Of a stretch of 64,000 nt of DNA, positions 1-8,067 are shown piece after piece. The DNA is from CAYRNY01 sp964425755 (lineage in GTDB: Bacteria; Chloroflexota; Anaerolineae; Aggregatilineales; Aggregatilineaceae), in NCBI GenBank assembly GCA_964425755.1, contig CAYRNY010000011.1, positions 116,209 to 180,208 on the forward strand, written 5' to 3'. The notes beneath the pieces were generated by a model. It did no database searches and was not told the origin of the DNA. It saw nothing but the letters and a program-made list of their open reading frames with translations. Numbering within the stretch: the stretch's first letter is position 1; each line of letters opens with the position of its first letter. The position numbers and the translations under genes are program-made.

Positions 1-31
1 GCGTACTGCACCCTTTGGCTGTGCGGGGAAT

Positions 32-61
32 TGTGGGGGCAGCCGGGCAGCCGCCCCCACA
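32..61 (-). terminator. GC-rich hairpin downstream of the sugar-binding protein gene
   Basis: A 9-bp perfect stem (TGTGGGGGC / GCCCCCACA) with a 12-nt loop lies 25 bases past the stop of the solute-binding protein gene. There is no clear T-tract, so it may be an attenuating or RNA-stabilising hairpin between the binding-protein gene and permease genes that would lie left of the window. Confidence 0.5.
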
Positions 62-85
62 CTAAGCACTGCAACACGTCCCGGC

Positions 86-1462
86 TTACTGGGTGGCTGC
101 GTCGAAAATGCCTTGCAGGGTTTCGATCAGCGCGTCCATTTCTGCGTCAATATCGAGACCGGGAGTTGCCTGGATGTTGAGTGACCAGTTCTGGATGGCG
201 ACGACAGCTTCGCTGTAGTTCGGCAGCCAGCTTTCGTGGTTCGGATCGTCGGGGTAGGACAGGCTGTTAATCGCGACATCCCAGTTCACACCCTGCGGGA
301 ACTGCTCATCGAGGGCGTCCAGGAACGGCTGGAGATAGACCTCATCGGCGGGCGCCGCGCCGTACACTTGCAGCAGCGTGGGCATCGCCGGCCCGGCGAC
401 CAGGTAATCCAGCACCTGGAAGGCTTCCACCGGGTTGTCGGTGTATTCCAGGATGCGGAAGGTGTCCGCGTGCAGCTTGGCGGTGTATTCGCCCTCGTAG
501 GACGGCACAACCGCAATATCCCAGTTCGGGACTTCGCCCAGGCAGCAGGTGTACCACAGGTGGCTGTAAGCCATCGCTACGTGGTTGGAGTTGAACACAT
601 TACCGTTCAACAGCATATCGCTCTGCTGGTATTCGTAGTTCGGGGCGAAGTAATCTTCGTGCCAGGCACGGTAGATCCACCGGATGCCTTCGGCCCAGTT
701 CTCGGGCATGACCGCCTGGCCGGATTCTCCGTCCCAGAAGCTGCCTGCACCGAAGGGCGAGGTCACGGCGGAGCGAATGTCGTCACCCCACCACTGGGGC
801 GCGTAACCGAACTGCACGATGTTGCGCGGATCGAAATCGTCGCTCAGCGCGTTATTGCCGTTGGCATCCAGCGTCAATTGCATGGCGATTTCGCGCAGCT
901 TCTCCACGTTCCATTCGTCACCGTCAGCGTAGGGCGCGCCGAATTCCTGCGGCGGGTAATCCACACCGGCAGCATCGAACAGGTCACGGTTGAAGTAGAT
1001 AAACGACGGGTACGTCGCAAACGGCAGCGCCGTCAGCCCCTCTTCCGGATCGCGGTAGAAGTCAACCAGCGCCGGATCCCATCGGCTGAGGTCGTAGTCT
1101 AGTTCTTCGACGATCGGGTCGAGATCGAGGAAGGTGCCCTCATAGTCGTTGGAGCCGCCGATGCCGACCGGGCCGATGATATCGGGCGCATTGCCGGCAG
1201 CGATCAGCGTGCTGAGCGTGTCGCGGCTGACGTCGAAGTCGGCCACGATGATCTCCAGTTGGATGTCATCATGCGTGGCGTTGAACTCTTCCATAACCCG
1301 GTTCTGGGCTTCCTGGTGTTCAGGCTGCCCGCCCGCGCCCAGGCCGATGAACCAGGTGATCGTCACGGGTTCGCCATCCTGCGCGTGGACATCCTGGAAC
1401 GGAACGGCGATCGCCATGAGCACGGCGACCAACACGAGACCAACGGTGAGTTTGCGTAACAT
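86..1462 (-). CDS. ABC transporter sugar-binding protein (family 1 extracellular solute-binding)
   Basis: 458 aa. A typical Sec signal peptide (Lys/Arg start, hydrophobic stretch, VHAQ cleavage region near residue 28) is followed by a family 1 solute-binding fold: an ITWFIG strand, and a C-terminal part rich in Trp/Tyr as in carbohydrate binders. No lipobox Cys is visible, so it is either released or held some other way. A strong AGGAGA ribosome site precedes the ATG. No permease genes are in the window; they would lie to the left, downstream of this gene. The LacI regulator just upstream in the same orientation suggests sugar-specific control. The substrate cannot be read from sequence. Confidence 0.88.
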   Translation of the reverse strand: MLRKLTVGLVLVAVLMAIAVPFQDVHAQDGEPVTITWFIGLGAGGQPEHQEAQNRVMEEFNATHDDIQLEIIVADFDVSRDTLSTLIAAGNAPDIIGPVGIGGSNDYEGTFLDLDPIVEELDYDLSRWDPALVDFYRDPEEGLTALPFATYPSFIYFNRDLFDAAGVDYPPQEFGAPYADGDEWNVEKLREIAMQLTLDANGNNALSDDFDPRNIVQFGYAPQWWGDDIRSAVTSPFGAGSFWDGESGQAVMPENWAEGIRWIYRAWHEDYFAPNYEYQQSDMLLNGNVFNSNHVAMAYSHLWYTCCLGEVPNWDIAVVPSYEGEYTAKLHADTFRILEYTDNPVEAFQVLDYLVAGPAMPTLLQVYGAAPADEVYLQPFLDALDEQFPQGVNWDVAINSLSYPDDPNHESWLPNYSEAVVAIQNWSLNIQATPGLDIDAEMDALIETLQGIFDAATQ

Positions 1463-1487
1463 GGTGTGCGTTCTCCTAATGAACTAT

Positions 1488-1503
1488 TCAACAAACGTGT
1501 TGA
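1488..1503. promoter_or_regulatory. Inverted repeat upstream of the sugar-binding protein gene
   Basis: TCAACA-AACG-TGTTGA is a 6-bp inverted repeat 26 bases upstream of the start codon, in the 140-bp gap after the LacI gene. It could be an operator, but it does not resemble the TGGGAGC-type sites next to the LacI gene itself. Confidence 0.3.
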
Positions 1504-1602
1504 TACGACTGATAGGTAAGCGGATCGTTGGTGTTTGTTCCGGTCGTCTAAACTCCTGTAGCCCTCCTCCTTTACTGGTCCTCGTATCGTCTCAGGGATT
1601 GT

Positions 1603-2640
1603 CTAATGTGGGAATCCGCAGGATTCGCGGATCACGAGTTGGGTGGGCAGCGACACCTGGTAGGGTGGTGTAAGGGTCTTTTCGATCAGGCCGATCAACC
1701 CTTCGGCGGCCAGATAGCCCAGGCGCTGCACCGACTGGCGCACCGTGGTGAGCTGGGGTTCGGCCATCGTCGCGAAGGGCATGTCATCGAACCCTACGAT
1801 CGCGATGTCGTCCGGCACGCGGACCCCGGCTTCGCGCAGTGCGCGCAGCGCGCCAAGCGCCATCCGGTCGCTGGCGACGAAGACTGCATCCGGCTTGGCC
1901 GCAAGCAGTTTGCGCATGCCGATATACCCGCTGTTCTCGGTGAAGTCGCCGGTGAAGACCAGTTCATCCTCGCGGGACAGGTCCATGCGCTGCAACGTGT
2001 CGCAGTAGCCCTCCAGGCGGTCATACCCGGAGCTGATATCCAGACGCCCGGTGATCGTCGCGATGCGCGTGCGTCCCAACCGGACGAGATGCTCGACTGC
2101 TTGCTGCGCCCCCTGGTAGTTGGCCGAATCGACATAGTTGATCGCGTCGGCATGCCGCCAGGGCCGCCCGTTGAAGATGAACGTCCGGCCACGTTCCAGC
2201 AACTCATCGACGAGCGTATCGCTGCGTGGCGTCGAGGCCAGGATCAGGCCGTCGGTCATGCGGTTATCGATCACACGCTGGTGCAGGCTGGTCGGCGAGG
2301 CGTTTTGCCCGCGCAGCCACAACATCACGTCGTAATCCTGTTCGTTGGCGTAGGTGGTCACCGCCTGCAAGAGCATGGGAAAATACGGATCGCTGAACAG
2401 GTCGCTCACGAAGTAAGGCACATACATGCCGATCACCTGCGTGCGCTGCGTGACCAGCGACCGCGCGGCGATGTTAGGGGTGTAGTTGTGTTCGCGGATG
2501 ATGTTCAGCACGCGCTGGCGGGTTTCTTCGCGCACGTTGGGAGAGTTGTTGATCACGCGCGAGACAGTGGAACGCGACACACCGCTCAGGCGAGCGATGT
2601 CCTCCAGATTTAACGCGGGATTCTTGCCCTTTCGGTCCAT
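1603..2640 (-). CDS. LacI-family transcriptional regulator
   Basis: 345 aa, normal for LacI/GalR. The N-terminal helix-turn-helix is clear (LEDIARLSGVSRSTVSRVIN, about residues 11-30), followed by the hinge helix (YTPNIAARSL) and a periplasmic-binding-protein-like sugar sensor domain with the usual GFDDMPFA and LTTVRQ signatures near the C-terminus. It lies just upstream of the ABC sugar-binding protein gene in the same direction and probably controls it. A LacI-type operator overlaps its own translation start and a second lies about 125 bp further upstream, which suggests autoregulation. Confidence 0.93.
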   Translation of the reverse strand: MDRKGKNPALNLEDIARLSGVSRSTVSRVINNSPNVREETRQRVLNIIREHNYTPNIAARSLVTQRTQVIGMYVPYFVSDLFSDPYFPMLLQAVTTYANEQDYDVMLWLRGQNASPTSLHQRVIDNRMTDGLILASTPRSDTLVDELLERGRTFIFNGRPWRHADAINYVDSANYQGAQQAVEHLVRLGRTRIATITGRLDISSGYDRLEGYCDTLQRMDLSREDELVFTGDFTENSGYIGMRKLLAAKPDAVFVASDRMALGALRALREAGVRVPDDIAIVGFDDMPFATMAEPQLTTVRQSVQRLGYLAAEGLIGLIEKTLTPPYQVSLPTQLVIRESCGFPH

Positions 2641-2641
2641 T

Positions 2642-2655
2642 TGGGAGCGTTCTCA
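2642..2655. promoter_or_regulatory. LacI-type operator O1, at the lacI-family start codon
   Basis: TGGGAGCGTTCTCA, a 14-bp imperfect palindrome with central CG, the typical form of LacI-family operators. It touches the start codon of the regulator gene, so binding would block its transcription or elongation. Confidence 0.6.
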
Positions 2656-2766
2656 CTGACTCGTAAAAAAATAGTCTTCTAAACCCGCTACAACGCAATC
2701 TCAAGCGTTAAAGAGCATCACAAAGTGCCAACCCGCAGGCTGAGCAAGCGCCCCGGCATCACAAAA

Positions 2767-2780
2767 TGGGAGCGCTCTCA
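2767..2780. promoter_or_regulatory. LacI-type operator O2
   Basis: TGGGAGCGCTCTCA, matching O1 at 13 of 14 positions and centred 125 bp upstream of it. Two matching sites at this distance would suit repression by looping. The rest of the 243-bp gap up to 2883 shows no other gene. Confidence 0.62.
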
Positions 2781-2883
2781 CAACCCGCTAAACACAGTAT
2801 ATGTGGGATCATCCCGCCCTGTCAAGCAATTCGATGGTGCAAATCGTCATGCCAGATGGGTGATCTTTGTCATGGTGTGTGGA

Positions 2884-3867
2884 TCAGGCGAACTCCGTCT
2901 CCTGGAAATATGCGACGATCTGGTCAATCGTTTCATCAAGCGACGTGCGCGGCTCCCACCCGATCGCGGCTTTGATCTTGCGGATATCCGGCACGCGGCG
3001 GCGCATGTCTTCAAAGCCGGCCTCGTACGCCTGGTCGTAGGGGATCAGTTCGATCGGGGAGTTGCTGTTGGTGCGGGTTTTGACACGCTGTGCCAGTTCC
3101 AGGATCGTGACCTCTTCGCCGGACCCGATGTTGAACACTTGCCCGTTCACCGCCGCGAGCGCCTCGGGGTGGCCCAGCCCGACGATCGCCTCGACGACAT
3201 CATGCACGTTGGCAAAGCAGCGACTCTGCTGCCCGTCGCCGTACACCTGGAGCGGCTCGCCCGCCAGCGCCCAGCGCACAAAGCGCGGCACGACCATCCC
3301 GTAGTGCCCGACCTGGCGCGGCCCGACGGTGTTGAACAGCCGGAAAATCGTCACAGGTAGGTTGGCGGCTTTGAGGTACGCCAGCGCCAGAAACTCGTCC
3401 AGTTCTTTGGATGCCGCATAACTCCAGCGGCTCTTGGTCGTCGCGCCGAGGATGCGGTCGTCATCCTCGCTAAACGGGACTTTGACACCCTTGCCATACA
3501 CTTCTGATGTAGACGCCAGCAGCACCCGCTTGCGGTAGCGGCGCGCGGTCTGCAACAAGATCTGCGTGCCTTCCACGTTGATCGAGATCGTGTCGATCGG
3601 GCTCTGGACGATCGAGAAGACGCCCACCGCCGCCGCGAGGTGGTACACGATGTCGCACTCGCTGACCAGGCGGTCCATCACTGACGCGTGACGGATGTCC
3701 TCGATCGCGTAACGGAAGCCCGGCGTCCCGTCCAGGTGGGCGATATTCTCAAAGCGCCCGGTGGACAGGTTATCAATCACGGTGACGCTGTCGCCGCGCG
3801 CGAGCAGCTTTTCGGCCAGGTGACTGCCAATGAACCCGGCTCCACCGGTTATCAATGCGTGTGTCAT
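2884..3867 (-). CDS. NAD-dependent sugar-nucleotide epimerase/dehydratase (extended SDR)
   Basis: 327 aa. The N-terminal Rossmann motif GGAGFIGSH (residues 7-15) and the catalytic triad region (Ser in STSEVYG; YAASK with Tyr and Lys) identify an extended short-chain dehydrogenase of the UDP-glucose 4-epimerase / UDP-glucuronate decarboxylase type. The ATG at 3867 is chosen because a GAGGATC ribosome site precedes it and the fold starts immediately; upstream in-frame sequence is not protein-like. Substrate is uncertain; likely a nucleotide sugar for glycan synthesis. It stands alone, downstream of a dipeptidase gene and separated by a hairpin. Confidence 0.88.
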   Translation of the reverse strand: MTHALITGGAGFIGSHLAEKLLARGDSVTVIDNLSTGRFENIAHLDGTPGFRYAIEDIRHASVMDRLVSECDIVYHLAAAVGVFSIVQSPIDTISINVEGTQILLQTARRYRKRVLLASTSEVYGKGVKVPFSEDDDRILGATTKSRWSYAASKELDEFLALAYLKAANLPVTIFRLFNTVGPRQVGHYGMVVPRFVRWALAGEPLQVYGDGQQSRCFANVHDVVEAIVGLGHPEALAAVNGQVFNIGSGEEVTILELAQRVKTRTNSNSPIELIPYDQAYEAGFEDMRRRVPDIRKIKAAIGWEPRTSLDETIDQIVAYFQETEFA

Positions 3868-3984
3868 ACGATCCTCACGTTGTGTGTCGTCACTACGTAC
3901 CAAGCCAATACAACGCACACCATCATACCACACAGGGCGCGCCACCCCGAAACGGCATGGGCGCCACGCGCGACTACACAATGA

Positions 3985-4018
3985 CGCGGCGCGATCCTAT
4001 GCCAGCGGTCGCGCCGCG
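3985..4018 (-). terminator. Hairpin after the M20 dipeptidase gene
   Basis: Perfect 10-bp stem (CGCGGCGCGA / TCGCGCCGCG) with a 14-nt loop, 30 bases past the dipeptidase stop. No T-tract follows, so intrinsic termination is likely but not certain. Confidence 0.45.
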
Positions 4019-4048
4019 CGACGGGCGTTGTGTTATGCCGGAAACGGG

Positions 4049-5413
4049 CTACGCGCCCAGCTCCTGGTAGTACTTGATCGCGGTCTTGATGCCCTTCTCA
4101 AAGCATACCAGCGTGAATTTTTCGTTCGGGCCGTGCAGATTGTCGTCCGGCAGCCCGAAGCCCATCATCACGACCGGGGCGTCGAGTTCTTTCTGGAACG
4201 TGCCCACGACCGGGATCGAGCCGCCCTCGCGCACGAACACCGGTTCCGCGCCGAAGCCGAACGCATACGCGCGCACAGCCGCCTGCATGTACGGCGAGTC
4301 CGTTTCGACCACCGCCCACATGCCATCGTGCAGCCCGCGAACCTCGCTGCTGACGGTCTCCGGCGTGAGCGATGTCACGTAGTCGCGGATCAAGCCCTCG
4401 ATTACCTTCGGGTCCTGGTCCGGCACCAGCCGGCAGCTTACCTTCGCGGTGGCGCGGGCCGGCAGCACGGTCTTTGCACCCTCGCCGGTCCAGCCGCCCC
4501 AGATGCCGTTGATCTCCAGCGTGGGGCGGATGCCCCGGCGTTCGTGCAGCGCGTACCCCGGCTCGCCCCAGGCCGCCTTGACACCGGTCTCCGCCTTCAA
4601 CTGCTCGACGGTGTACGGCACCTGGGAGAGCGCCTCGCGCTCCTCGGCGCTGAGCACGCGCACCGCGTCGTAGAAGCCCGGCGCCGCGACCCTGCCATCC
4701 GGGGTGTGCAACTGCGCGAGGATCTCGGCGAGCGCCTGCAGCGGGTTATGCACGATGCCGCCGTACATGCCGGAGTGCAGGTCATGGTCCGGGCCGCGCA
4801 CCTCGATCTCCAGGTAGGTGATGCCGCGCAACCCGGTGACGATCGTCGGACGGTCCAGCGCGAGGATGTGTGTATCCGAAAGCAGCACCACGTCGCAGGC
4901 CAGCAAAGCGCGGTTGTCGCGCACGAAATCGTGAATCTCCTCGGAGCCGGACTCCTCGGAGCCTTCGAGGATGAACTTGACATTCACCGGCATCTGCCCG
5001 GCCTTTAACAGCGCGTGCACGGCCTTGATCTGCGCGAAGGTCTGGCCTTTGTCGTCGGTCGCGCCGCGTGCGTACAGGTTGCCGTCGCGGATTTCCGGCT
5101 CGAACGGGTCGCTCTGCCACAGGCCCGCTTCGTCGTCAGCGGGCTGCACGTCATAGTGGCCGTACACCAGCACGGTACGCGCATCGTCCCCCGCGCCCAG
5201 CCACTCGGCGTAAACCAGCGGGTTGCCGCCGGTTTCGATCAGGTCCGCGCGCGTCATGCCGATCTGCTTGAAATGGTCAACCAACCACTGCGCCGCGCGT
5301 AACACGTCGGGCTTGTGTTCGGAAAGCGTGCTCACGCTGGGGATGCGCAGCAGGTCGATTAGGTCATTAAGGAACTCGTCCTGGTGCGCGTCAACAAATT
5401 CATAGGGGTTCAT
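4049..5413 (-). CDS. M20 family metallodipeptidase
   Basis: 454 aa, the usual length of M20 dipeptidases (CNDP/carnosinase-like group). Zinc-site motifs are present: HYDVQPAD (metal His and Asp), GATDDKGQ (bridging Asp) and EGSEESGSEE (catalytic Glu plus metal Glu), with a dimerisation domain in the middle and a C-terminal GPNEKF-type metal-His region. It should hydrolyse dipeptides in the cytoplasm. The ATG at 5413 has an AGGAG site 7 bases upstream. It is transcribed away from the SpoIIE phosphatase gene, from a shared short intergenic region. Confidence 0.92.
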   Translation of the reverse strand: MNPYEFVDAHQDEFLNDLIDLLRIPSVSTLSEHKPDVLRAAQWLVDHFKQIGMTRADLIETGGNPLVYAEWLGAGDDARTVLVYGHYDVQPADDEAGLWQSDPFEPEIRDGNLYARGATDDKGQTFAQIKAVHALLKAGQMPVNVKFILEGSEESGSEEIHDFVRDNRALLACDVVLLSDTHILALDRPTIVTGLRGITYLEIEVRGPDHDLHSGMYGGIVHNPLQALAEILAQLHTPDGRVAAPGFYDAVRVLSAEEREALSQVPYTVEQLKAETGVKAAWGEPGYALHERRGIRPTLEINGIWGGWTGEGAKTVLPARATAKVSCRLVPDQDPKVIEGLIRDYVTSLTPETVSSEVRGLHDGMWAVVETDSPYMQAAVRAYAFGFGAEPVFVREGGSIPVVGTFQKELDAPVVMMGFGLPDDNLHGPNEKFTLVCFEKGIKTAIKYYQELGA

Positions 5414-5495
5414 CAGGTTACTCCTGAGTATGCAGATACTAAAGCCACCGCTTATGGTAGCGAGTCGCGGCGGTTTCGCCAACCGGCAGGGGGAA

Positions 5496-5504
5496 TGCTA
5501 TAAT
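5496..5504 (+). promoter_or_regulatory. Extended -10 promoter for the GAF-SpoIIE gene
   Basis: TGCTATAAT is a perfect extended -10 element, 36 bases before the start codon at 5541. No good -35 is visible, as is common for TGn promoters. Confidence 0.55.
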
Positions 5505-5540
5505 GCGACACAGCCTAGACCGGAAGCAGGACAACGCCTT

Positions 5541-6815
5541 ATGACCGATGCACAGCCCACACCGCCAGTATCCGATCCGGAACATCTCGCCACGCTGTAC
5601 GAAATCACGCGCGAACTCAACTCCAGCCTGGAGCTTGACGTCGTGCTGGGAAACATCATCGACCGTGTGATCGGCGTGACCGGCGCGGAACGCGGGTTCT
5701 TGATGCTGCGTAACGAGCGCACCGGGCAACTGGAATTCCGGGTCGCGCGCGGCATGGACCGTAGCGATCTCGAATCGCCGGAGTTCCAGGTCAGCACGTC
5801 GATCCTGCGCAAAGTCGAACAGACCTGCAAGCCACTGCTGACGGATAACGCGCAGTACGACGACCGGTTCACGCGCGGCGAAAGCATCATGATCCTGGGC
5901 CTGCGCTCGATCCTGTGCGTGCCGATCCTGGTGCGCGGGCGTTTTATCGGGCTGGTGTACGTCGACAACCGCCTGCACGAGGGGTTGTTCAACGAAGGCC
6001 ATCGCGACCTGCTGGCCGCTTTCGCCAGCCAGGCCGGGATCGCGATTGATAATGCGCGGCTGTACCAGGTGGCGGTCGAAAAGGGGCGCATGGAGAAAGA
6101 GCTCCAGATGGCGAAAGAGATCCAGCGCGGCTGGCTACCTCAAAACCTGCCCACGATCCCCGGCTACGATCTCGCGGCGGATTGGCGCTCCGCGCGCGAG
6201 GTGGCGGGCGACTTCTACGACTGTTTCGAGCTGGATAACGGTGCCTGGGGCGTCGTGATCGCGGACGTGTCCGACAAGGGCGCGCCGGCGGCGCTGTTCA
6301 TGGCCGTGTCGCGTAGCCTGATCCGCAGCGCCGCGATGACGCAAGGCGAACCGGTAGCCGCGCTGCGCCAGACGAACCTCAGCATCCTCAAAGACACCGA
6401 AAGCGGCATGTTCGTCACGGTGTATTACGCGCTGCTGCACCCGGGGGGACGCGTGATCGGTGTGAACGCCGGACACAACCGCCCGCTACTGGTCCGCAAG
6501 GACGGATCGCATAAGTTCTTGCCGCGCGGCGGGCGTCCGCTGGGCTGGTTTGAAGACCTGCCGGTCGAGCCGGTCGAAATCCAGCTCCAACCGGGCGATG
6601 CGCTGGTGTTGTACACCGACGGCCTGACCGAGGCCGAGAACATTCACGGCGAAGCCTACGGTGACGAACGGCTGGCCGAAGTGGTGCGCCAGCACGCCGG
6701 TCAATCCGCGGACGCGATCCTGCAGGCGATCAACGCCTCGGTGCTAGACTTCATGGGTGACGCGCCGCCCTTCGACGACACGACGCTGTTTGTCGTGCGT
6801 TATATGGGCGCGTGA
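5541..6815 (+). CDS. GAF-domain PP2C/SpoIIE-type serine phosphatase (RsbU-like)
   Basis: 424 aa. An N-terminal GAF sensor domain (about residues 20-165, including VPILVRGRFIGLVYVDN) is followed by a short linker and a SpoIIE/RsbU phosphatase domain (about 200-422) with the metal-binding motifs DVSDKG, GHNRPLL, YTDGLTEA and FDDTTL. Such proteins dephosphorylate anti-sigma-factor antagonists in partner-switching stress signalling. No anti-sigma factor or STAS protein is adjacent, so the partner is unknown. The ATG at 5541 is preferred over earlier in-frame codons because the -10 element lies between them. It converges on the ROK gene with only 16 bases between the two stops. Confidence 0.9.
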   Translation: MTDAQPTPPVSDPEHLATLYEITRELNSSLELDVVLGNIIDRVIGVTGAERGFLMLRNERTGQLEFRVARGMDRSDLESPEFQVSTSILRKVEQTCKPLLTDNAQYDDRFTRGESIMILGLRSILCVPILVRGRFIGLVYVDNRLHEGLFNEGHRDLLAAFASQAGIAIDNARLYQVAVEKGRMEKELQMAKEIQRGWLPQNLPTIPGYDLAADWRSAREVAGDFYDCFELDNGAWGVVIADVSDKGAPAALFMAVSRSLIRSAAMTQGEPVAALRQTNLSILKDTESGMFVTVYYALLHPGGRVIGVNAGHNRPLLVRKDGSHKFLPRGGRPLGWFEDLPVEPVEIQLQPGDALVLYTDGLTEAENIHGEAYGDERLAEVVRQHAGQSADAILQAINASVLDFMGDAPPFDDTTLFVVRYMGA

Positions 6816-6831
6816 CGCGCCGCGCCACCGG

Positions 6832-7944
6832 TCACCACGCCGGATCATGCATCACGTCATCCAGCACGCACGCGACCGCGCCCAACGCGCAGGCGTTCGA
6901 CGTGATCTCCGAGATTACAATCTCGGCGCGGCTGTCATCCGGCATGACGACCTGCGCCTGCACCGACGCGCGGATCGCGGGCAATACACCGGCCAGCGCG
7001 CGCCCGACCGTGCCCCCTAACACGACCAACTGCGGGTTGAACACGTTGACCAGGTTGGCAATGCCAGGGCTGAGGATCGCCGCGATCCGCGCGAGCGCGT
7101 CGGGCGCGTGGTGGTCCTGCCCCGCGATCGCCGCGCGCAGATGCGCTTCCCAGCAGCCATGCTTGCCACAGGTGCAAGGTGGCCCGGCAGGGTCGATCTG
7201 CATGTGCCCGACCTCGCCGGCGTAACCGTCAATGCCCTGAAACAGATCGCCATTGACGAACAGCCCCGCCCCGATCGCGCGCGTGCCGATGCCCAGGTAG
7301 ATGAAATCGCTCGTGTTGCGCGCTGCGCCGAAATAATGCTCGCCCAGCGCGGCGATGCTCGCTTCGTTGCCTACGTGTACCGGTAGCCGGAAGCGGCGCT
7401 CCCAACGCTCGCGGAACGGGATCGCTTGCCAGCCCAGCGTCGAGGACGCGGTCAGCGTGCCTTGCGCCGCGTTGACCAGCCCCGACAGCCCCAGCCCGAT
7501 CCCCAACGGTTTCATCTGCTCGCCTTCGGCGTTGTGCTGCAGCGCCGCGTCGATCAGCGCCTCGACGCGCGGGATCACGTCATCTGGCTCGGTGTCCGTC
7601 ACCGCGAACGCGCGCTCCCAGCGGGGCCGGGCGACGAAGTCCGTCAGCATGACCAGCGCGGCATCGCCCGTGATCTCGACGCCGATGGCGCAGCCGCCCG
7701 CCGGGTTCAGTTCGAGCTGTGTGCCCGGACGTCCCCCGCGTGACGGGCCGATCCCGGTTTCGTGGATCAGCTTAGCCTCGCGAAGGTCATCAACCAGGCT
7801 GGAAACGGTGCTGCGCGTCAGGCCGGTTCGCTCCGCCAGTTCGGCGCGGGATTGGGGCGCGTGCCGCCGCAGGTGGTTGAGGATCAGCGCGCGGTTGATC
7901 GTGCGCACCAGGGCATGGTTTGCGGTACGGTGGTCTTTTTTCAT
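6832..7944 (-). CDS. ROK-family transcriptional repressor
   Basis: 370 aa. An N-terminal winged helix (residues 13-65, SRAELAERTGLTRSTVSSLV) is fused to a ROK ASKHA domain with the zinc motif CTCGKHGCWE. It is divergent from the SIS/kinase/deacetylase operon, and a perfect inverted repeat sits between the two genes on top of both promoters. This is the classic arrangement of a sugar-responsive NagC/Mlc/XylR-type repressor controlling itself and its neighbour. The effector is probably an amino sugar or its phosphate, inferred from context only. The start is fixed by the minus-strand promoter about 30 bases upstream. Confidence 0.92.
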   Translation of the reverse strand: MKKDHRTANHALVRTINRALILNHLRRHAPQSRAELAERTGLTRSTVSSLVDDLREAKLIHETGIGPSRGGRPGTQLELNPAGGCAIGVEITGDAALVMLTDFVARPRWERAFAVTDTEPDDVIPRVEALIDAALQHNAEGEQMKPLGIGLGLSGLVNAAQGTLTASSTLGWQAIPFRERWERRFRLPVHVGNEASIAALGEHYFGAARNTSDFIYLGIGTRAIGAGLFVNGDLFQGIDGYAGEVGHMQIDPAGPPCTCGKHGCWEAHLRAAIAGQDHHAPDALARIAAILSPGIANLVNVFNPQLVVLGGTVGRALAGVLPAIRASVQAQVVMPDDSRAEIVISEITSNACALGAVACVLDDVMHDPAW

Positions 7945-7953
7945 GGCGACGCA

Positions 7954-7982
7954 ACTTTGTTTGTATTGACTACAAACAAAGT
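7954..7982. promoter_or_regulatory. Perfect inverted-repeat operator between ROK gene and SIS operon
   Basis: ACTTTGTTTGTA and its exact reverse complement TACAAACAAAGT flank the 5-bp spacer TTGAC: a flawless 12-bp arm palindrome of 29 bp. It covers the -35 of the plus-strand promoter and the -10 of the minus-strand promoter, so one bound repressor would silence both genes. Confidence 0.8.
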
Positions 7983-7994
7983 ATAGGCTAAAAT
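7966..7994 (+). promoter_or_regulatory. Sigma70-type promoter of the amino-sugar operon
   Basis: TTGACT (7966-7971), 17-bp spacer, TAAAAT (7989-7994). The -35 begins in the spacer of the operator. Transcription would start near 8001, about 67 bases before the SIS start codon. Confidence 0.7.
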
Positions 7995-8008
7995 ATAAAG
8001 TGTGTCAA
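7980..8008 (-). promoter_or_regulatory. Sigma70-type promoter of the ROK repressor gene
   Basis: On the minus strand, a consensus -35 TTGACA (8008-8003), exact 17-bp spacer and TATACT -10 (7985-7980). It overlaps the divergent promoter face-to-face, so the two cannot be occupied together. Confidence 0.72.
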
Positions 8009-8067
8009 TCGTGGCGCGCCGTCCGAAGTCGCGCCGCTCATGACGGTAGCAACCAGAGGATGGGACC

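Noticed and set aside
236..1102. 288-aa plus-strand frame opposite the sugar-binding protein gene
   Set aside because: GC-rich shadow frame with no family signature; same for most long opposite-strand frames here.
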